40,161 bases of DNA from Clostridia bacterium (GTDB taxonomy: Bacteria; Bacillota_A; Clostridia; Christensenellales; Aristaeellaceae): assembly GCA_017509065.1 (NCBI GenBank), contig JAFWQM010000213.1:1-40161 (forward strand). Reading direction: 5' to 3'. Position 1 is the first letter of the stretch; each line of letters starts with the position of its first letter. Below are positions 25,942 to 33,968 of this stretch, piece by piece. Position numbers and translations under genes: made by a program. Below the pieces are notes generated by a model. The model saw nothing but the letters and a program-made list of their open reading frames with translations, was not told the origin of the DNA and made no database searches.

Positions 25942-26868
25942 ATGCCCATCAGAATCAACGAAGCCATGCCCGTGGTGCAGCGCCTGCGGGAGGAGCAGAT
26001 ATTCGTCATGCCCGAAAGCCGGGCGGCAACGCAGGATATCCGCGAGCTGGAAATCGCCATTTTAAATATCATGCCGAACAAGGAGGACACGGAACTGCAG
26101 CTGCTGCGGCTTTTGTCCAACTCACCTTTGCAGGTGCGGCCCACCTTTCTGCGCCTGGACTCCCACCGCTACAAACACACGCCGGAAGATTATCTGAGCC
26201 GTTATTATCGCGCGTTTTCTGCGGTGAAGGACCGCTGTTTCGACGGTCTGATCATCACCGGCGCGCCGGTGGAAAACCTGCCCTTTGAGGAAGTGGATTA
26301 CTGGCAGGAGATCACTGAGATTTTCGCCTGGAGCAACACCCACGTCACCTCCACTATCCACATCTGCTGGGCGGCGCAGGCGGGGCTGTATTACTATTAC
26401 GGCATTCAGAAGCATCCGCTGCCTAAGAAGCTGTCCGGCATTTACAGCCATAGGACGCTCTACCGCCAGGAAAGCCTGACCCGGGGCTTCAACGACATTT
26501 TCCACGCTCCCCATTCCCGCTATACCGGCGTGGATCGGGCGGACATCGAAGCCAATCCCAACCTGACCATCCTGGCTGATTCCGAGCTGGCCGGGCCGTT
26601 CATCATCCAGGACAAGAAGCATGGAAAAATCTTCATCACGGGCCACCCGGAATACAGCCGGAATACGCTGGCCCACGAGTATTTCCGCGACGTGAAGAAA
26701 GGCATTGACCCGGCCATTCCCCGCCGCTATTTCGCAGAGGACGACCCCGAACAGGAGCCGATCTTCCAGTGGAAAGCCCACGCCTACCTGCTGTTCACCA
26801 ACTGGCTGAACTACGAGGTCTACCAGGAGACGCCGTATGACCTGAATCTGATCAATATAACGAAATGA
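25942..26868 (+). CDS. metA: Homoserine O-acetyltransferase, MetA type
   Basis: This 308-residue enzyme activates homoserine for methionine synthesis. The catalytic triad is visible: Cys142 in HICWAAQAG, and His235 and Glu237 in GHPEYSRN. Residue 111 is Glu ([16 protein letters not shown]). In this family Glu111 is known to go with acetyl-CoA use, whereas Gly goes with succinyl-CoA, so the product is probably O-acetylhomoserine. ATG 25942 has AAGGAGGA six bases upstream. It is followed by ridA after 47 bases, in the same transcript. Confidence 0.96.
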   Translation: MPIRINEAMPVVQRLREEQIFVMPESRAATQDIRELEIAILNIMPNKEDTELQLLRLLSNSPLQVRPTFLRLDSHRYKHTPEDYLSRYYRAFSAVKDRCFDGLIITGAPVENLPFEEVDYWQEITEIFAWSNTHVTSTIHICWAAQAGLYYYYGIQKHPLPKKLSGIYSHRTLYRQESLTRGFNDIFHAPHSRYTGVDRADIEANPNLTILADSELAGPFIIQDKKHGKIFITGHPEYSRNTLAHEYFRDVKKGIDPAIPRRYFAEDDPEQEPIFQWKAHAYLLFTNWLNYEVYQETPYDLNLINITK

Positions 26869-26915
26869 AGAAAATTGGGCAGTCGTGCCATAAAGAACAC
26901 AAGGAGGAATCCATC

Positions 26916-27299
26916 ATGTCCGCTCCGTTGCATGAGATTTACACGAAGGACGCCCCCGCCGCCATCGGCCCGTATTCCCAGGCGATTGCTGTGAACGGGC
27001 TGGTGTACACTTCCGGCCAGATTGCCATCGATCCGGCTTCCGGCAGCATTGATGCCCAGGGCATCGAGGCCCAGACCGAGCAGGTTATCCGCAACCTGAA
27101 AGCCGTGCTGGAGGCGGCGGGAAGCGATTTGACCAAAGTGGTCAAGACCACCTGCTTCCTGCAAAATATGTCCGACTTTGCCGCATTCAACGGCGTTTAT
27201 GAGAAGTACTTCACCGGCAAACCCGCCCGCTCCTGCGTGGAGGTTTCAGCGCTGCCAAAAGGCGCGCTGGTGGAAATCGAAGCCATCGCCGCATTGTAA
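26916..27299 (+). CDS. ridA: RidA-family reactive imine/enamine deaminase
   Basis: A 127-residue trimer-forming protein that hydrolyses 2-iminobutanoate and 2-iminopropanoate, by-products of PLP-dependent lyases such as threonine dehydratase and cystathionine lyase. Signature segments are [28 protein letters not shown], and the C-terminal [20 protein letters not shown] with Arg105 that binds the carboxylate. AAGGAGGA precedes the ATG. Pairing with metA fits protection of sulfur amino-acid metabolism. Confidence 0.95.
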   Translation: MSAPLHEIYTKDAPAAIGPYSQAIAVNGLVYTSGQIAIDPASGSIDAQGIEAQTEQVIRNLKAVLEAAGSDLTKVVKTTCFLQNMSDFAAFNGVYEKYFTGKPARSCVEVSALPKGALVEIEAIAAL

Positions 27300-27350
27300 A
27301 AGAGGCCCTCGCAGAGTCTCTTTCAAAAACAGAATCGTATGCATCTCTTT

Positions 27351-27382
27351 AAACAGCCTGCCCGCCCCAAGGGAGGCTGTTT
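27351..27382. terminator. Bidirectional terminator between ridA and the minus-strand operon
   Basis: Stem AAACAGCCT (27351-27359) with AGGCTGTTT (27374-27382), loop of 14 bases, T-rich on both outer sides. It ends ridA on the plus strand and the convergent small-gene operon on the minus strand, and overlaps the stop codon of the latter (27381-27383). Confidence 0.65.
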
Positions 27383-27698
27383 ATATTTCCAGCCGCTCCA
27401 GCCTGCCGCGGGCCGAATCCCGCACGGAGCGGTCCTCGTCCTCATCGGCGATTTTGCGCACGGTTTCAACGTCGTCCAGCTCACGCACGAGACGGCGGCG
27501 GACAATGGGGGAGACGTCGGTGAGGGCGAAAATACGCATCAACTCCTTGTCGCCCGTTTTCAGCACCGCCAGGCGGCGGGCTTCCGCGCAGCGCGCCTCA
27601 TAGGCGATGCGCCTAAGCTCCGTTGGGTCGGACACTTCATGCACCGCGTCCGTTGCCTCCATGAGGTCAAGGCTTCTCCAGCCCAAGCCGGTTCTCAT
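27381..27698 (-). CDS. Small HEAT-like helical protein of unknown function
   Basis: The 105-residue product is predicted all-helical and charged. The segment IFALTDVSPIVRRRLVRELD followed by VETVRKIADEDEDRSVRDSA looks like one or two HEAT-type repeats, in which the pattern VRxxA marks each unit. No catalytic motif, signal peptide or membrane segment is seen. It overlaps the upstream small gene by 4 bases (ATGA), so the two are translationally coupled and probably cooperate. It is the last gene of the transporter-anmK group, but this position does not tell its function. Confidence 0.65.
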   Translation of the reverse strand: MRTGLGWRSLDLMEATDAVHEVSDPTELRRIAYEARCAEARRLAVLKTGDKELMRIFALTDVSPIVRRRLVRELDDVETVRKIADEDEDRSVRDSARGRLERLEI

Positions 27699-28027
27699 GA
27701 TTTGCTTTCTCCTTTCTTCGGATTGTCGGGAAACGCCCGCGCAATCTTATCCACCGCCGTTTTTGCGCACGACAAAGCCACTTTGGCGATGGGCGGCCTG
27801 GCTTCTTCATACCAGTCCAGAAAACTGTTGACAGCGCCGTTGACGCGGTGAAGGTCGTCGGCGGTGCAGCGGCGCGGCTTCCGAAGATGCCGGATCGTTC
27901 TTTCGATTTCTTTGCGCGCTTGTGCGTTTTCGGTTTTGTCCAGCGTCATTTCAAGCAGTTTTGTCAGCGTCATCAGTTCAAACTCGCTCAGAAAGGAAAG
28001 GCTCGTCCGCTTTTGAAATAACCTGAT
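27695..28027 (-). CDS. Small helical protein of unknown function, start uncertain
   Basis: The conventional start ATG 27973 gives 92 residues but has no ribosome site. Upstream the frame stays open and reads RLFQKRTSLSFLSEFEL, which looks coding. It leads back to codon ATC at 28025-28027, preceded by the strong ribosome site GGGAGGGAG (28032-28040) that directly follows the anmK stop. An ATC start would give 110 residues. The protein is basic and helical (TLTKLLEMTLDKTENAQARK, RTIRHLRKPRRCTADDLHRV). No family recognised. It overlaps the next gene by 4 bases. Confidence 0.6.
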   Translation of the reverse strand: MRLFQKRTSLSFLSEFELMTLTKLLEMTLDKTENAQARKEIERTIRHLRKPRRCTADDLHRVNGAVNSFLDWYEEARPPIAKVALSCAKTAVDKIARAFPDNPKKGESKS

Positions 28028-28043
28028 ACTGCTCCCTCCCTGA

Positions 28044-29219
28044 CTATATGCTGATTTTCCCCATCACCACGGGATGCTTCGCCCCGGTGACGGAAGGCAC
28101 GTTGTTGGCGACGCCGTGGATGCATTCGTTGGCGAGCACGGCAAACGCGACGGCTTCCTTAGCGTCGCTGTCGTAGCCCAAATCTTCGTTCACCAGCACC
28201 GGCACGCTGACCGCCCGGCGAATGTCCCGCATGAGGGTCGGGTTCCGGCTGCCGCCGCCGCCGATAACCAGATAATCCGGCTGCACTGGGCAAAAGTTTT
28301 CGATGGCGATGCGGATACACTCGGCGGTGAAGCGGCAGGCGGTGGCAAGAATGTCCTGCGGCGCAAGGCTCGCCGCCTGACGCAGCAGCTCGTCCACATA
28401 CGCTTTCCCGTAATACTCCCTGCCCGTGGATTTGGGTGGGGCTTTTTTCAGGTATTCGTCCTGCAGCATCCAGGAAAGCAGGGCTTCGTCGCACTGCCCC
28501 TGAGCGGCCATTATTCCGTTTTCGTCGAAACGCTGTTTTCCGTCCGTAAAGCGCTCCACGAGCTGATCCATCACCATGTTGCCGGGGCCTGTGTCAAAGG
28601 CAAAGGTGTCCTCGGGCTTGCCGCCTTTGGGCAGGACAGTCAGGTTCCCGATGCCGCCGATATTCTGCAGGCCCACGGTTTTGTCCTCACGGCGGTAGAG
28701 CAGGTATTCCGCGTAGGGCACCAGCGGCGCGCCCTGGCCGTCCGCGGCCATATCCCGCACCCGGAAATCGCTGACCACGGGACAGCCAAGCCCTTCGCAG
28801 ATGACCGACGCCTCGCCCAGCTGCAGCGTGCCGCGCACGGGTCGGCCCAGGTATTCTTCCGCCTTGGGAACATGCCAGAGGGTCTGGCCGTGACTGCCCA
28901 CCAAATCGATCTCTTCTTTGGGAACGCCCGCTTGCTTGCATACAGCCAGGCACGCTTCCAGGGAAAGCTGGCCCAGCAGGAAGCTGAACAGGCATAAGTC
29001 CCTGCTGCCGCCCGCCGCTCCCGAAGCCAGGCGCAGGATTTCGTTTCGAATTTCCTCGGAATAGGGAACGGACACGAACCCCAGCGTCTTTACCTTCGTG
29101 CTGATTCCGTATCCGCTGATTTCCACCAGCGCCGCGTCCATCCCGTCCGCCGACGTGCCGCTCATCAGGCCGATCACGCGAAGAGATTCCTTTTCACAAA
29201 GCTGTTGCAGCTGCTTCAT
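28044..29219 (-). CDS. anmK: Anhydro-N-acetylmuramic acid kinase
   Basis: This 391-residue ASKHA-fold enzyme opens the 1,6-anhydro ring of anhydro-MurNAc and phosphorylates it to MurNAc-6-phosphate in peptidoglycan recycling. Family marks are GLMSGTSADGMDAALVEI (N-terminal phosphate loop), DLVGSHGQTLWH, FAFDTGPGNMVMDQLV and VIGGGGSRNPTLM. The start at 29219 follows GGAAGGAAA; the longer frame adds eight residues. It lies 58 bases after the MalG-type permease gene on the same strand, which suggests that the imported sugar is its substrate or a precursor. Confidence 0.93.
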   Translation of the reverse strand: MKQLQQLCEKESLRVIGLMSGTSADGMDAALVEISGYGISTKVKTLGFVSVPYSEEIRNEILRLASGAAGGSRDLCLFSFLLGQLSLEACLAVCKQAGVPKEEIDLVGSHGQTLWHVPKAEEYLGRPVRGTLQLGEASVICEGLGCPVVSDFRVRDMAADGQGAPLVPYAEYLLYRREDKTVGLQNIGGIGNLTVLPKGGKPEDTFAFDTGPGNMVMDQLVERFTDGKQRFDENGIMAAQGQCDEALLSWMLQDEYLKKAPPKSTGREYYGKAYVDELLRQAASLAPQDILATACRFTAECIRIAIENFCPVQPDYLVIGGGGSRNPTLMRDIRRAVSVPVLVNEDLGYDSDAKEAVAFAVLANECIHGVANNVPSVTGAKHPVVMGKISI

Positions 29220-29249
29220 ATTGATTTCCTTCCAATCGTCCAATCTATT

Positions 29250-29277
29250 GACTAATCCCTATTCCCTCATCCCTCGT
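29250..29277. repeat. Solo fragment resembling the four-helix unit ends
   Basis: GACTAATCCCTATTCCCTCATCCCTCGTC-like sequence between anmK and the permease recalls the right end at 13110-13140 (CTAATCCCT..CCCTCGT). There is no partner arm nearby. It may be a decayed or solo end; evidence is weak. Confidence 0.4.
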
Positions 29278-30096
29278 CTACCCCTTGACGCCGCCCAGCG
29301 CGATACCTTCCACAAACTGCTTTTGCAGGAAGATATATAAAATGAACGGAAACAAGAAGGTCAGCGTCGCGCCGGCCATGACCATGCCGTAATTGGTGGT
29401 GGAGTTGCTGGCCAGGGTGGACATGGTGACTGGCAGCACCCGCATCTCCGACCGCGTGTTGATGATCAGCGGCCAGAGGAAATTGTTCCAGGCCGCGTTG
29501 AAGGTAAAGATAGTCAGGGTAATCAGCGCGGGCTGCACCAGGGGAATGACAATCGTAACGAACCGGCGAATCTCCCCGCAGCCGTCGATCTCCGCCGCCT
29601 CCAATAATTCATTGGGCACCGCCACCATAAACTGGCGCATCAGGAAAATGCCGAAGGCCCCCACCATGGGCAGGATCAGAGCGGAGTAAGTGTTGGTCAG
29701 GCCCGCCCGGTTGATCATCACGAACATGGGGATCAGCACCACCTGGCCGGGAATCATCATCGTGGCCAGGTACCCCTGGAAAAGCGCTTCCTTGCCTGGC
29801 ACGGGCTTCTTTTCAAACCCATACGCCGCCATAGCGGAGGCGATGTCCACCAGCAGGCAGGAGCCGACCACGACGATCACGCTGTTTTTGAGCGCGGTGC
29901 CGAAGTCCCTTTTCACGATGGCATACCAGTAATTGTACAGGCTGGGCCGCAGGTCTTTGAATTTGATATACAGCGTTTCGGAATCGGTGAAGGACACGGC
30001 CACCATATAAATCAGCGGCAGCACGCACAGCACCGCGAACAGCGTGACCAGCACAATGCCCACGATCACCCAGGGCGAAATTGCTTTCTTTTTCAT
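29278..30096 (-). CDS. ABC sugar transporter permease, MalG type
   Basis: A 272-residue inner-membrane subunit with six predicted helices. It carries the permease loop that docks with the ATPase (AAEIDGCGEIRRFVTIVIPL) and ends in FVEGIALGGVKG, typical of the carbohydrate uptake-1 family. The start ATG overlaps the stop of the upstream permease (TGATG) and has AAGGAGAAGG upstream. The 22-residue longer form is rejected for that reason. No ATPase gene is nearby, so a shared MsmX-like ATPase is inferred. Confidence 0.93.
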   Translation of the reverse strand: MKKKAISPWVIVGIVLVTLFAVLCVLPLIYMVAVSFTDSETLYIKFKDLRPSLYNYWYAIVKRDFGTALKNSVIVVVGSCLLVDIASAMAAYGFEKKPVPGKEALFQGYLATMMIPGQVVLIPMFVMINRAGLTNTYSALILPMVGAFGIFLMRQFMVAVPNELLEAAEIDGCGEIRRFVTIVIPLVQPALITLTIFTFNAAWNNFLWPLIINTRSEMRVLPVTMSTLASNSTTNYGMVMAGATLTFLFPFILYIFLQKQFVEGIALGGVKG

Positions 30097-31001
30097 CAGT
30101 CCTTCTCCTTGAAAAACAGCGATTGAACCGTGTGGATGAGCAAAATCACGATCAGCAGGCACATGGCCACGGCGCTGGCGTAGCCGTAGTTTTTATCCTG
30201 GAAGGCGAAGGTGTAGATCACGTAAGCCACGGTGTACGTGGAGCGCCCGGGCCCGCCGCCGGTCATTTTATACACCAGGTCAAACACCTGGAAGGAGCCG
30301 ATGATGCCGAGGGTGACGATCATATAGGTAATGGGCTTGAGGATCGGCAGGGTGATGTACCAGAACCGCTGGACGGACGACGCGCCGTCCACGATGGCGG
30401 CCTCCCGTACGTCGGAAGGCACGTTCATCACCCCGGCGTAGTAGATCACCATATAGTACCCCGTCCCCTTCCAGATGGCCACCGCCGCCACGCTGGGCAG
30501 GGCGTTGGCCTTTTTGCCCAGGAAGTTCACAGAATCCAGGCCCAGGAAATTCAGGAATTGATTGATGATGCCGCCCTTGGGCTGGTACATGATGTTCCAG
30601 ACCGTGGCGGAGGCGATGAGGGAAACGATGACGGGAATGAAAATCACGCTGCGCAGGAAAGAGCCGTAGCGGTTCTTCATGTGTTCGGCGATAAAGACAG
30701 CGATCAGCAGGGAAAGCACCGTCTGCGCCGGCACGGTAATCAGCACGTAGCGCACCGTGTTGGAAAGCGCTTCGGTCAGCACCCGGTTGTTGAACAGCCG
30801 CGCATAGTTGTCCCAGCCGATCCACTGCGGCGGGGAAGCCATGTTGTATTTTGTGAAGGAAAAATAGGCGGACAAAAAGATGGGCGTCACGTTGAAAATC
30901 ATCATCAGGATGAAGCTCGGCGCGATGTACCCTGCCCCGATCAGCGCCTGCCTGCGCGTGCGTGGGCTCATTTTTCGCTTGACGGAGGGAGCGGTGGTCA
31001 A
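30096..31001 (-). CDS. ABC sugar transporter permease, MalF/UgpA type
   Basis: A 301-residue partner permease with six helices, N-terminal RRQALIGAGYIAPSFILMMI, and docking loop REAAIVDGASSVQRFWYITL. Start choice is uncertain: TTG 31001 has GAGGTGA at good spacing and is used here, GTG 31010 would overlap that ribosome site, and ATG 30971 has none. It lies 154 bases downstream of the binding-protein gene, beyond a terminator and a palindromic repeat, so it is likely made in smaller amounts than the binding protein. Confidence 0.92.
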   Translation of the reverse strand: MTTAPSVKRKMSPRTRRQALIGAGYIAPSFILMMIFNVTPIFLSAYFSFTKYNMASPPQWIGWDNYARLFNNRVLTEALSNTVRYVLITVPAQTVLSLLIAVFIAEHMKNRYGSFLRSVIFIPVIVSLIASATVWNIMYQPKGGIINQFLNFLGLDSVNFLGKKANALPSVAAVAIWKGTGYYMVIYYAGVMNVPSDVREAAIVDGASSVQRFWYITLPILKPITYMIVTLGIIGSFQVFDLVYKMTGGGPGRSTYTVAYVIYTFAFQDKNYGYASAVAMCLLIVILLIHTVQSLFFKEKD

Positions 31002-31028
31002 AGAAATCACCTCGTAAAGTGGCGAATA

Positions 31029-31101
31029 TTATGGCTTTCTTGGAAGGGGGTCTGGGGAAACCATTCTTTGGCCTGCAAAGAATGGTTTCCCCCAGAAATA
31101 C
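31029..31101. repeat. Dispersed palindromic repeat, family 2, copy 2
   Basis: Arms 31052-31070 and 31076-31095 (CTGGGGAAACC.../...GGTTTCCCCCAG) with loop GCCTG, preceded by TTATGGCTTTCTTGGAAGGG. It is homologous to 6512-6586, with paired changes in the stem and one unpaired C in the right arm. It lies between the binding-protein terminator and the permease genes. Confidence 0.85.
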
Positions 31102-31110
31102 TTCGTTTTG

Positions 31111-31144
31111 AAAAAGGACTCCGGCGGCGGTGCCGCCGGAGTCC
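31111..31144 (-). terminator. Terminator after the sugar-binding protein gene
   Basis: A perfect 13-bp stem, GGACTCCGGCGGC (31116-31128) with GCCGCCGGAGTCC (31132-31144), is followed on the minus strand by TTTTT. It lies 11 bases beyond the binding-protein stop. The downstream permeases would then depend on read-through, a common way to make binding protein in excess. Confidence 0.85.
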
Positions 31145-31155
31145 CGGAAGGCTGC

Positions 31156-32394
31156 TTACTGCTTGATCTGTTCCGCGTAGTACTGCATGGTGTTATCCAG
31201 CACTTCCTGGGGCGTCAGGTCGCCCATGAACATCATCTGGATATTGGCCTGCAATTCCTTTTCAAAGGAAGCCTTGCCCTCGAACTCGCTGACCACGTAG
31301 ATGTCCGCGGTGTGCGCGCCGGTCAGGTTGGTGTAGGCTTCGTTCTGGATGTAGGCGGCGTCCTTGGTGAAGGGCGGCAGATAGAACACTTCGCTGTGGA
31401 AGCGGTCCATGACCGCGCCGGAGGTGATGAGGGTCAGGGCCTTCACGGCCAGCTCGTCGTTGCCCCGTTCCTTGGCCTTGGCGGCGACGCCGAAGGAGTC
31501 GGTAGCGGTGCGGGCGCCGTACCCAGCGGGGCCCTTCAGGGAGAAGAAGTATTCCCAATTGATCTCGTTCTTGGTGAAGGTCTCGCCCTTGTTCAGGTCA
31601 GCCACCACGAAGGCCAGCTCGCCCGCGGCGAACTTGTCGATGGATTCGCCCTCGGACACGATGGTTTCGTCGAAGATACCCTCGTCCGCGAACTTCTTGA
31701 GGAATTCCAGGGTCTTGAGGCCCGCTTCGTTGTTGATGGCGATGTTGCCGTTTTCATCCAGCATGGTGCCGCCCGCCTGGAAGTAGTAGGGCCAGAAGGC
31801 CAGCATCAGCGCGCTGGTACCGGTGGTGGCGCCCCAGTTCTGGAGGAAGCCCTGCTTGCCGGTCTTTTCCTGGATGGTCTTGCAGGCTGCGATGAAGGCG
31901 TCCCAATCCTCGGGGAAGGCTTCGATGCCCGCTTCCGCCAGGATGTCCTTGTTATAGAAGCCCATGGCCACGCCGTCGTCCATGGGGACGATCACATGCT
32001 CGCCATTGGCGTCCACGGGGCCCAGCGCCCACAGCAGGTAGTTGTCCATCTGTTCCTGGGTCAGGTAGCTGTCCAGGCCCAGCAGCAGGCCGGCCTTCAC
32101 CAGGTCGTAGTTGTCGGTGACATACACCACGTCGGGGCCGTCGTTGTTGAGCAGGCCGGTGTAGATGGTGGTGTTGTAGTCGCTCCAGGAGAGGATCTCC
32201 ACCTTGACTTCGCAGTTGTTTTCCTCTTCAAAGGGATCGAACACGCCGTCCCAGAAATCCTGGTCGGAGATGCCGTCGTCGAACTGGTACTGGGGGATCC
32301 AGACGGTCAGGGTCTTTTTCTCGTCCGCCGCCGCCAGGCTCACGCAGGACAGCAGCAGTGCGCAGGTCAGAAGAACTGCCAGAAAACGCTTCAT
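31156..32394 (-). CDS. ABC transporter sugar-binding protein
   Basis: A 412-residue extracytoplasmic solute-binding protein of the carbohydrate family 1. The signal peptide MKRFLAVLLTCALLLSCVSL contains LLSC, a possible lipobox with Cys17, although cleavage after AAA is also possible. Typical segments are KTLTVWIPQYQ, GPDVVYVTDNYDL, GFYNKDILAEAGIEAFPEDW and a region rich in Trp and Tyr for sugar stacking (NWGATTGTSALMLAFWPYYF). ATG 32394 gives a clean signal peptide and AAAGGAAG lies upstream. Context with anmK suggests an amino sugar or muropeptide sugar, but the ligand cannot be read from sequence. Confidence 0.94.
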   Translation of the reverse strand: MKRFLAVLLTCALLLSCVSLAAADEKKTLTVWIPQYQFDDGISDQDFWDGVFDPFEEENNCEVKVEILSWSDYNTTIYTGLLNNDGPDVVYVTDNYDLVKAGLLLGLDSYLTQEQMDNYLLWALGPVDANGEHVIVPMDDGVAMGFYNKDILAEAGIEAFPEDWDAFIAACKTIQEKTGKQGFLQNWGATTGTSALMLAFWPYYFQAGGTMLDENGNIAINNEAGLKTLEFLKKFADEGIFDETIVSEGESIDKFAAGELAFVVADLNKGETFTKNEINWEYFFSLKGPAGYGARTATDSFGVAAKAKERGNDELAVKALTLITSGAVMDRFHSEVFYLPPFTKDAAYIQNEAYTNLTGAHTADIYVVSEFEGKASFEKELQANIQMMFMGDLTPQEVLDNTMQYYAEQIKQ

Positions 32395-32423
32395 GAATAG
32401 TCTACTTCCTTTCATGTATTTTT

Positions 32424-32438
32424 GATGCGTTCAGCATC
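32424..32438 (-). promoter_or_regulatory. Possible operator GATGCgttcaGCATC
   Basis: A 5-bp inverted repeat with a 5-base centre lies just downstream of the -10 box of the transporter promoter. A repressor site for a sugar regulator is possible. There is no regulator gene nearby and the arms are short. Confidence 0.3.
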
Positions 32439-32449
32439 TATTTTTATCC

Positions 32450-32478
32450 ATTATATCAAACCGCCTTCCATCCGTCAA
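32450..32478 (-). promoter_or_regulatory. Promoter of the sugar transporter-anmK operon
   Basis: On the minus strand TTGACG (32473-32478) and TATAAT (32450-32455) are 17 bases apart, a near-perfect sigma-A promoter 56 bases before the binding-protein start. Confidence 0.85.
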
Positions 32479-32560
32479 CCGTGTGTTTTCACAGACAGGA
32501 TTTTTCTTTTTTGTGTCGAATCAGGAAAAAGAAAACTGACGTGCAGGAGGAGGATCCAGC

Positions 32561-33490
32561 ATGAACCGGATACGCACCAAGCAGTTTCAGATACTGACGG
32601 ACATTGACTTGGCCTGGGACCTGATGACGGATGTTTACTGCCCCGACGAGCGCAACGGCCCCGCCGCGCCGTTCTTTGAGTACGCGATCAACTCCCTCTG
32701 GCTGGATAAGCGCTACCTGGCGCTGAACCGCTTCTGGCTGGACGGAGACTGGCCCGTGGCCTTCGTGTTCTATGAGAGTCCGGTGAACGCCGTTCATTTT
32801 GTGCTGCGCCCCGGTTATGAAACGCTGGCCGATGAGATGATCGCCTACGCTGACACCGCTTTCCCGGCGTTTGACGACCCGCGCGAATTCGCGCTGACGA
32901 AGGAACAGACCGCGCTGATCCAGGCGGCGGAGAAGCGGGGATACAGCGTGGCGGAGGAAGAAAAAGAGTATCTATTCGATTTCCGGACGGGGCGGCTGGA
33001 TTATCCGCTGCCGGCTGGATTTCATTTTGTGAATTCCAGGGAGTCCGACCCGCTGAAATCAGCCAGGTGCATGTGGGAAGGCTTTAACAGCGAGGAACTT
33101 GGCCCCTTCATTGATTGGGAAACGCCCATGAGCAATGGCGGCAGGACGCCGCACGAACTTTATTACAGCGTGCTTGGGAGCACTGTTTCCCCGCCGCCGC
33201 ACGCCACCTACGACGACACCGTGATCATTGCCAACGAAGCAGGGGACTACGTCTGCTTTTCCGGTATGTGGTGGGTGGAAAAAAATCATCTTGCTTATAT
33301 GGAGCCGCTTTGCACCGTGCCTGCGTACCAGCGCAGGGGACTTGCCGCTGCCGCGCTGTCCGAGCATGACCGCCGTCTGCGGCCCCGCGGCGCAATCATC
33401 ATGACCGGCGGGGGAAATGAGTTCTACCGCAGGATCGGTTACATGGACGATATCGCGGTCCTGTATTTCAGAAAAGACGGGGAGCAGTAA
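32561..33490 (+). CDS. GNAT-family N-acetyltransferase, 309 residues
   Basis: The C-terminal half holds a GNAT fold with the acetyl-CoA loop seen as MEPLCTVPAYQRRGLAAAAL (Q/RxxGxG/A type), followed by GGGNEFYRRIGY. The N-terminal 150 residues look like a second, degenerate GNAT-like or substrate domain. GGAGGAGGA precedes ATG 32561. The substrate is unknown. It is divergent from the transporter operon and ends 6 bases from the convergent acetyltransferase gene, the stops sharing the small palindrome GTAAC TGCC GTTAC. Confidence 0.85.
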   Translation: MNRIRTKQFQILTDIDLAWDLMTDVYCPDERNGPAAPFFEYAINSLWLDKRYLALNRFWLDGDWPVAFVFYESPVNAVHFVLRPGYETLADEMIAYADTAFPAFDDPREFALTKEQTALIQAAEKRGYSVAEEEKEYLFDFRTGRLDYPLPAGFHFVNSRESDPLKSARCMWEGFNSEELGPFIDWETPMSNGGRTPHELYYSVLGSTVSPPPHATYDDTVIIANEAGDYVCFSGMWWVEKNHLAYMEPLCTVPAYQRRGLAAAALSEHDRRLRPRGAIIMTGGGNEFYRRIGYMDDIAVLYFRKDGEQ

Positions 33491-33496
33491 CTGCCG

Positions 33497-33958
33497 TTAC
33501 AGCCTGTATTGCATGAAATTGTGATTGGGCGTAAAGCCGTACGCGGTATAGAGTTTTACGCCCATATCGGACGCCGTGATCTGCACGCATCCGCAGCCAT
33601 ATACTTTCGCTTCCGCGATGACCCGGCCGAGAAGTTCTCTGGCGATGCCTTTTCGCCGGTATTCCGGCCGGGTATACATGCTGGACAGCAGGCCGATTTT
33701 CCCTGACGGGCATGAAAAATACGGCGGCTTTTCCACAAAGGACATACCGCTCATGCCGACGATCCTTTCCCCGTCCAGCGCCAGCCAGGAAACGAACGTG
33801 CCGTCCTTCAGATGCCTGTGGTAATAATCGTTCAGTGCGGGAATCAGGTCCGCTTCTTCCGTTGCCCCTTCTTCTCTCAGTTGTCTTATTCTCATTTCGA
33901 TGAATATTTCAAGATCTTTTTCCGCCAGCCGCCGGTAAGTAATATTGGTTTCGTCCAT
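33497..33958 (-). CDS. GNAT-family N-acetyltransferase, 153 residues
   Basis: A single-domain acetyltransferase with motif A GLLSSMYTRPEYRRKGIARE and the motif B region VQITASDMGVKLYTAYGFTP. The start at 33958 has AAGGTGA six bases upstream; the longer frame is rejected. It begins 10 bases after the Rrf2 regulator gene on the same strand, so the two form an operon. Substrate not predictable. Confidence 0.88.
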   Translation of the reverse strand: MDETNITYRRLAEKDLEIFIEMRIRQLREEGATEEADLIPALNDYYHRHLKDGTFVSWLALDGERIVGMSGMSFVEKPPYFSCPSGKIGLLSSMYTRPEYRRKGIARELLGRVIAEAKVYGCGCVQITASDMGVKLYTAYGFTPNHNFMQYRL

Positions 33959-33968
33959 CGCTTTCACC

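Noticed and set aside
31108..32400. 430-residue ORF antisense to the sugar-binding protein
   Set aside because: Low-complexity Val/Gly/Gln composition; the minus-strand gene has signal peptide, promoter and terminator.
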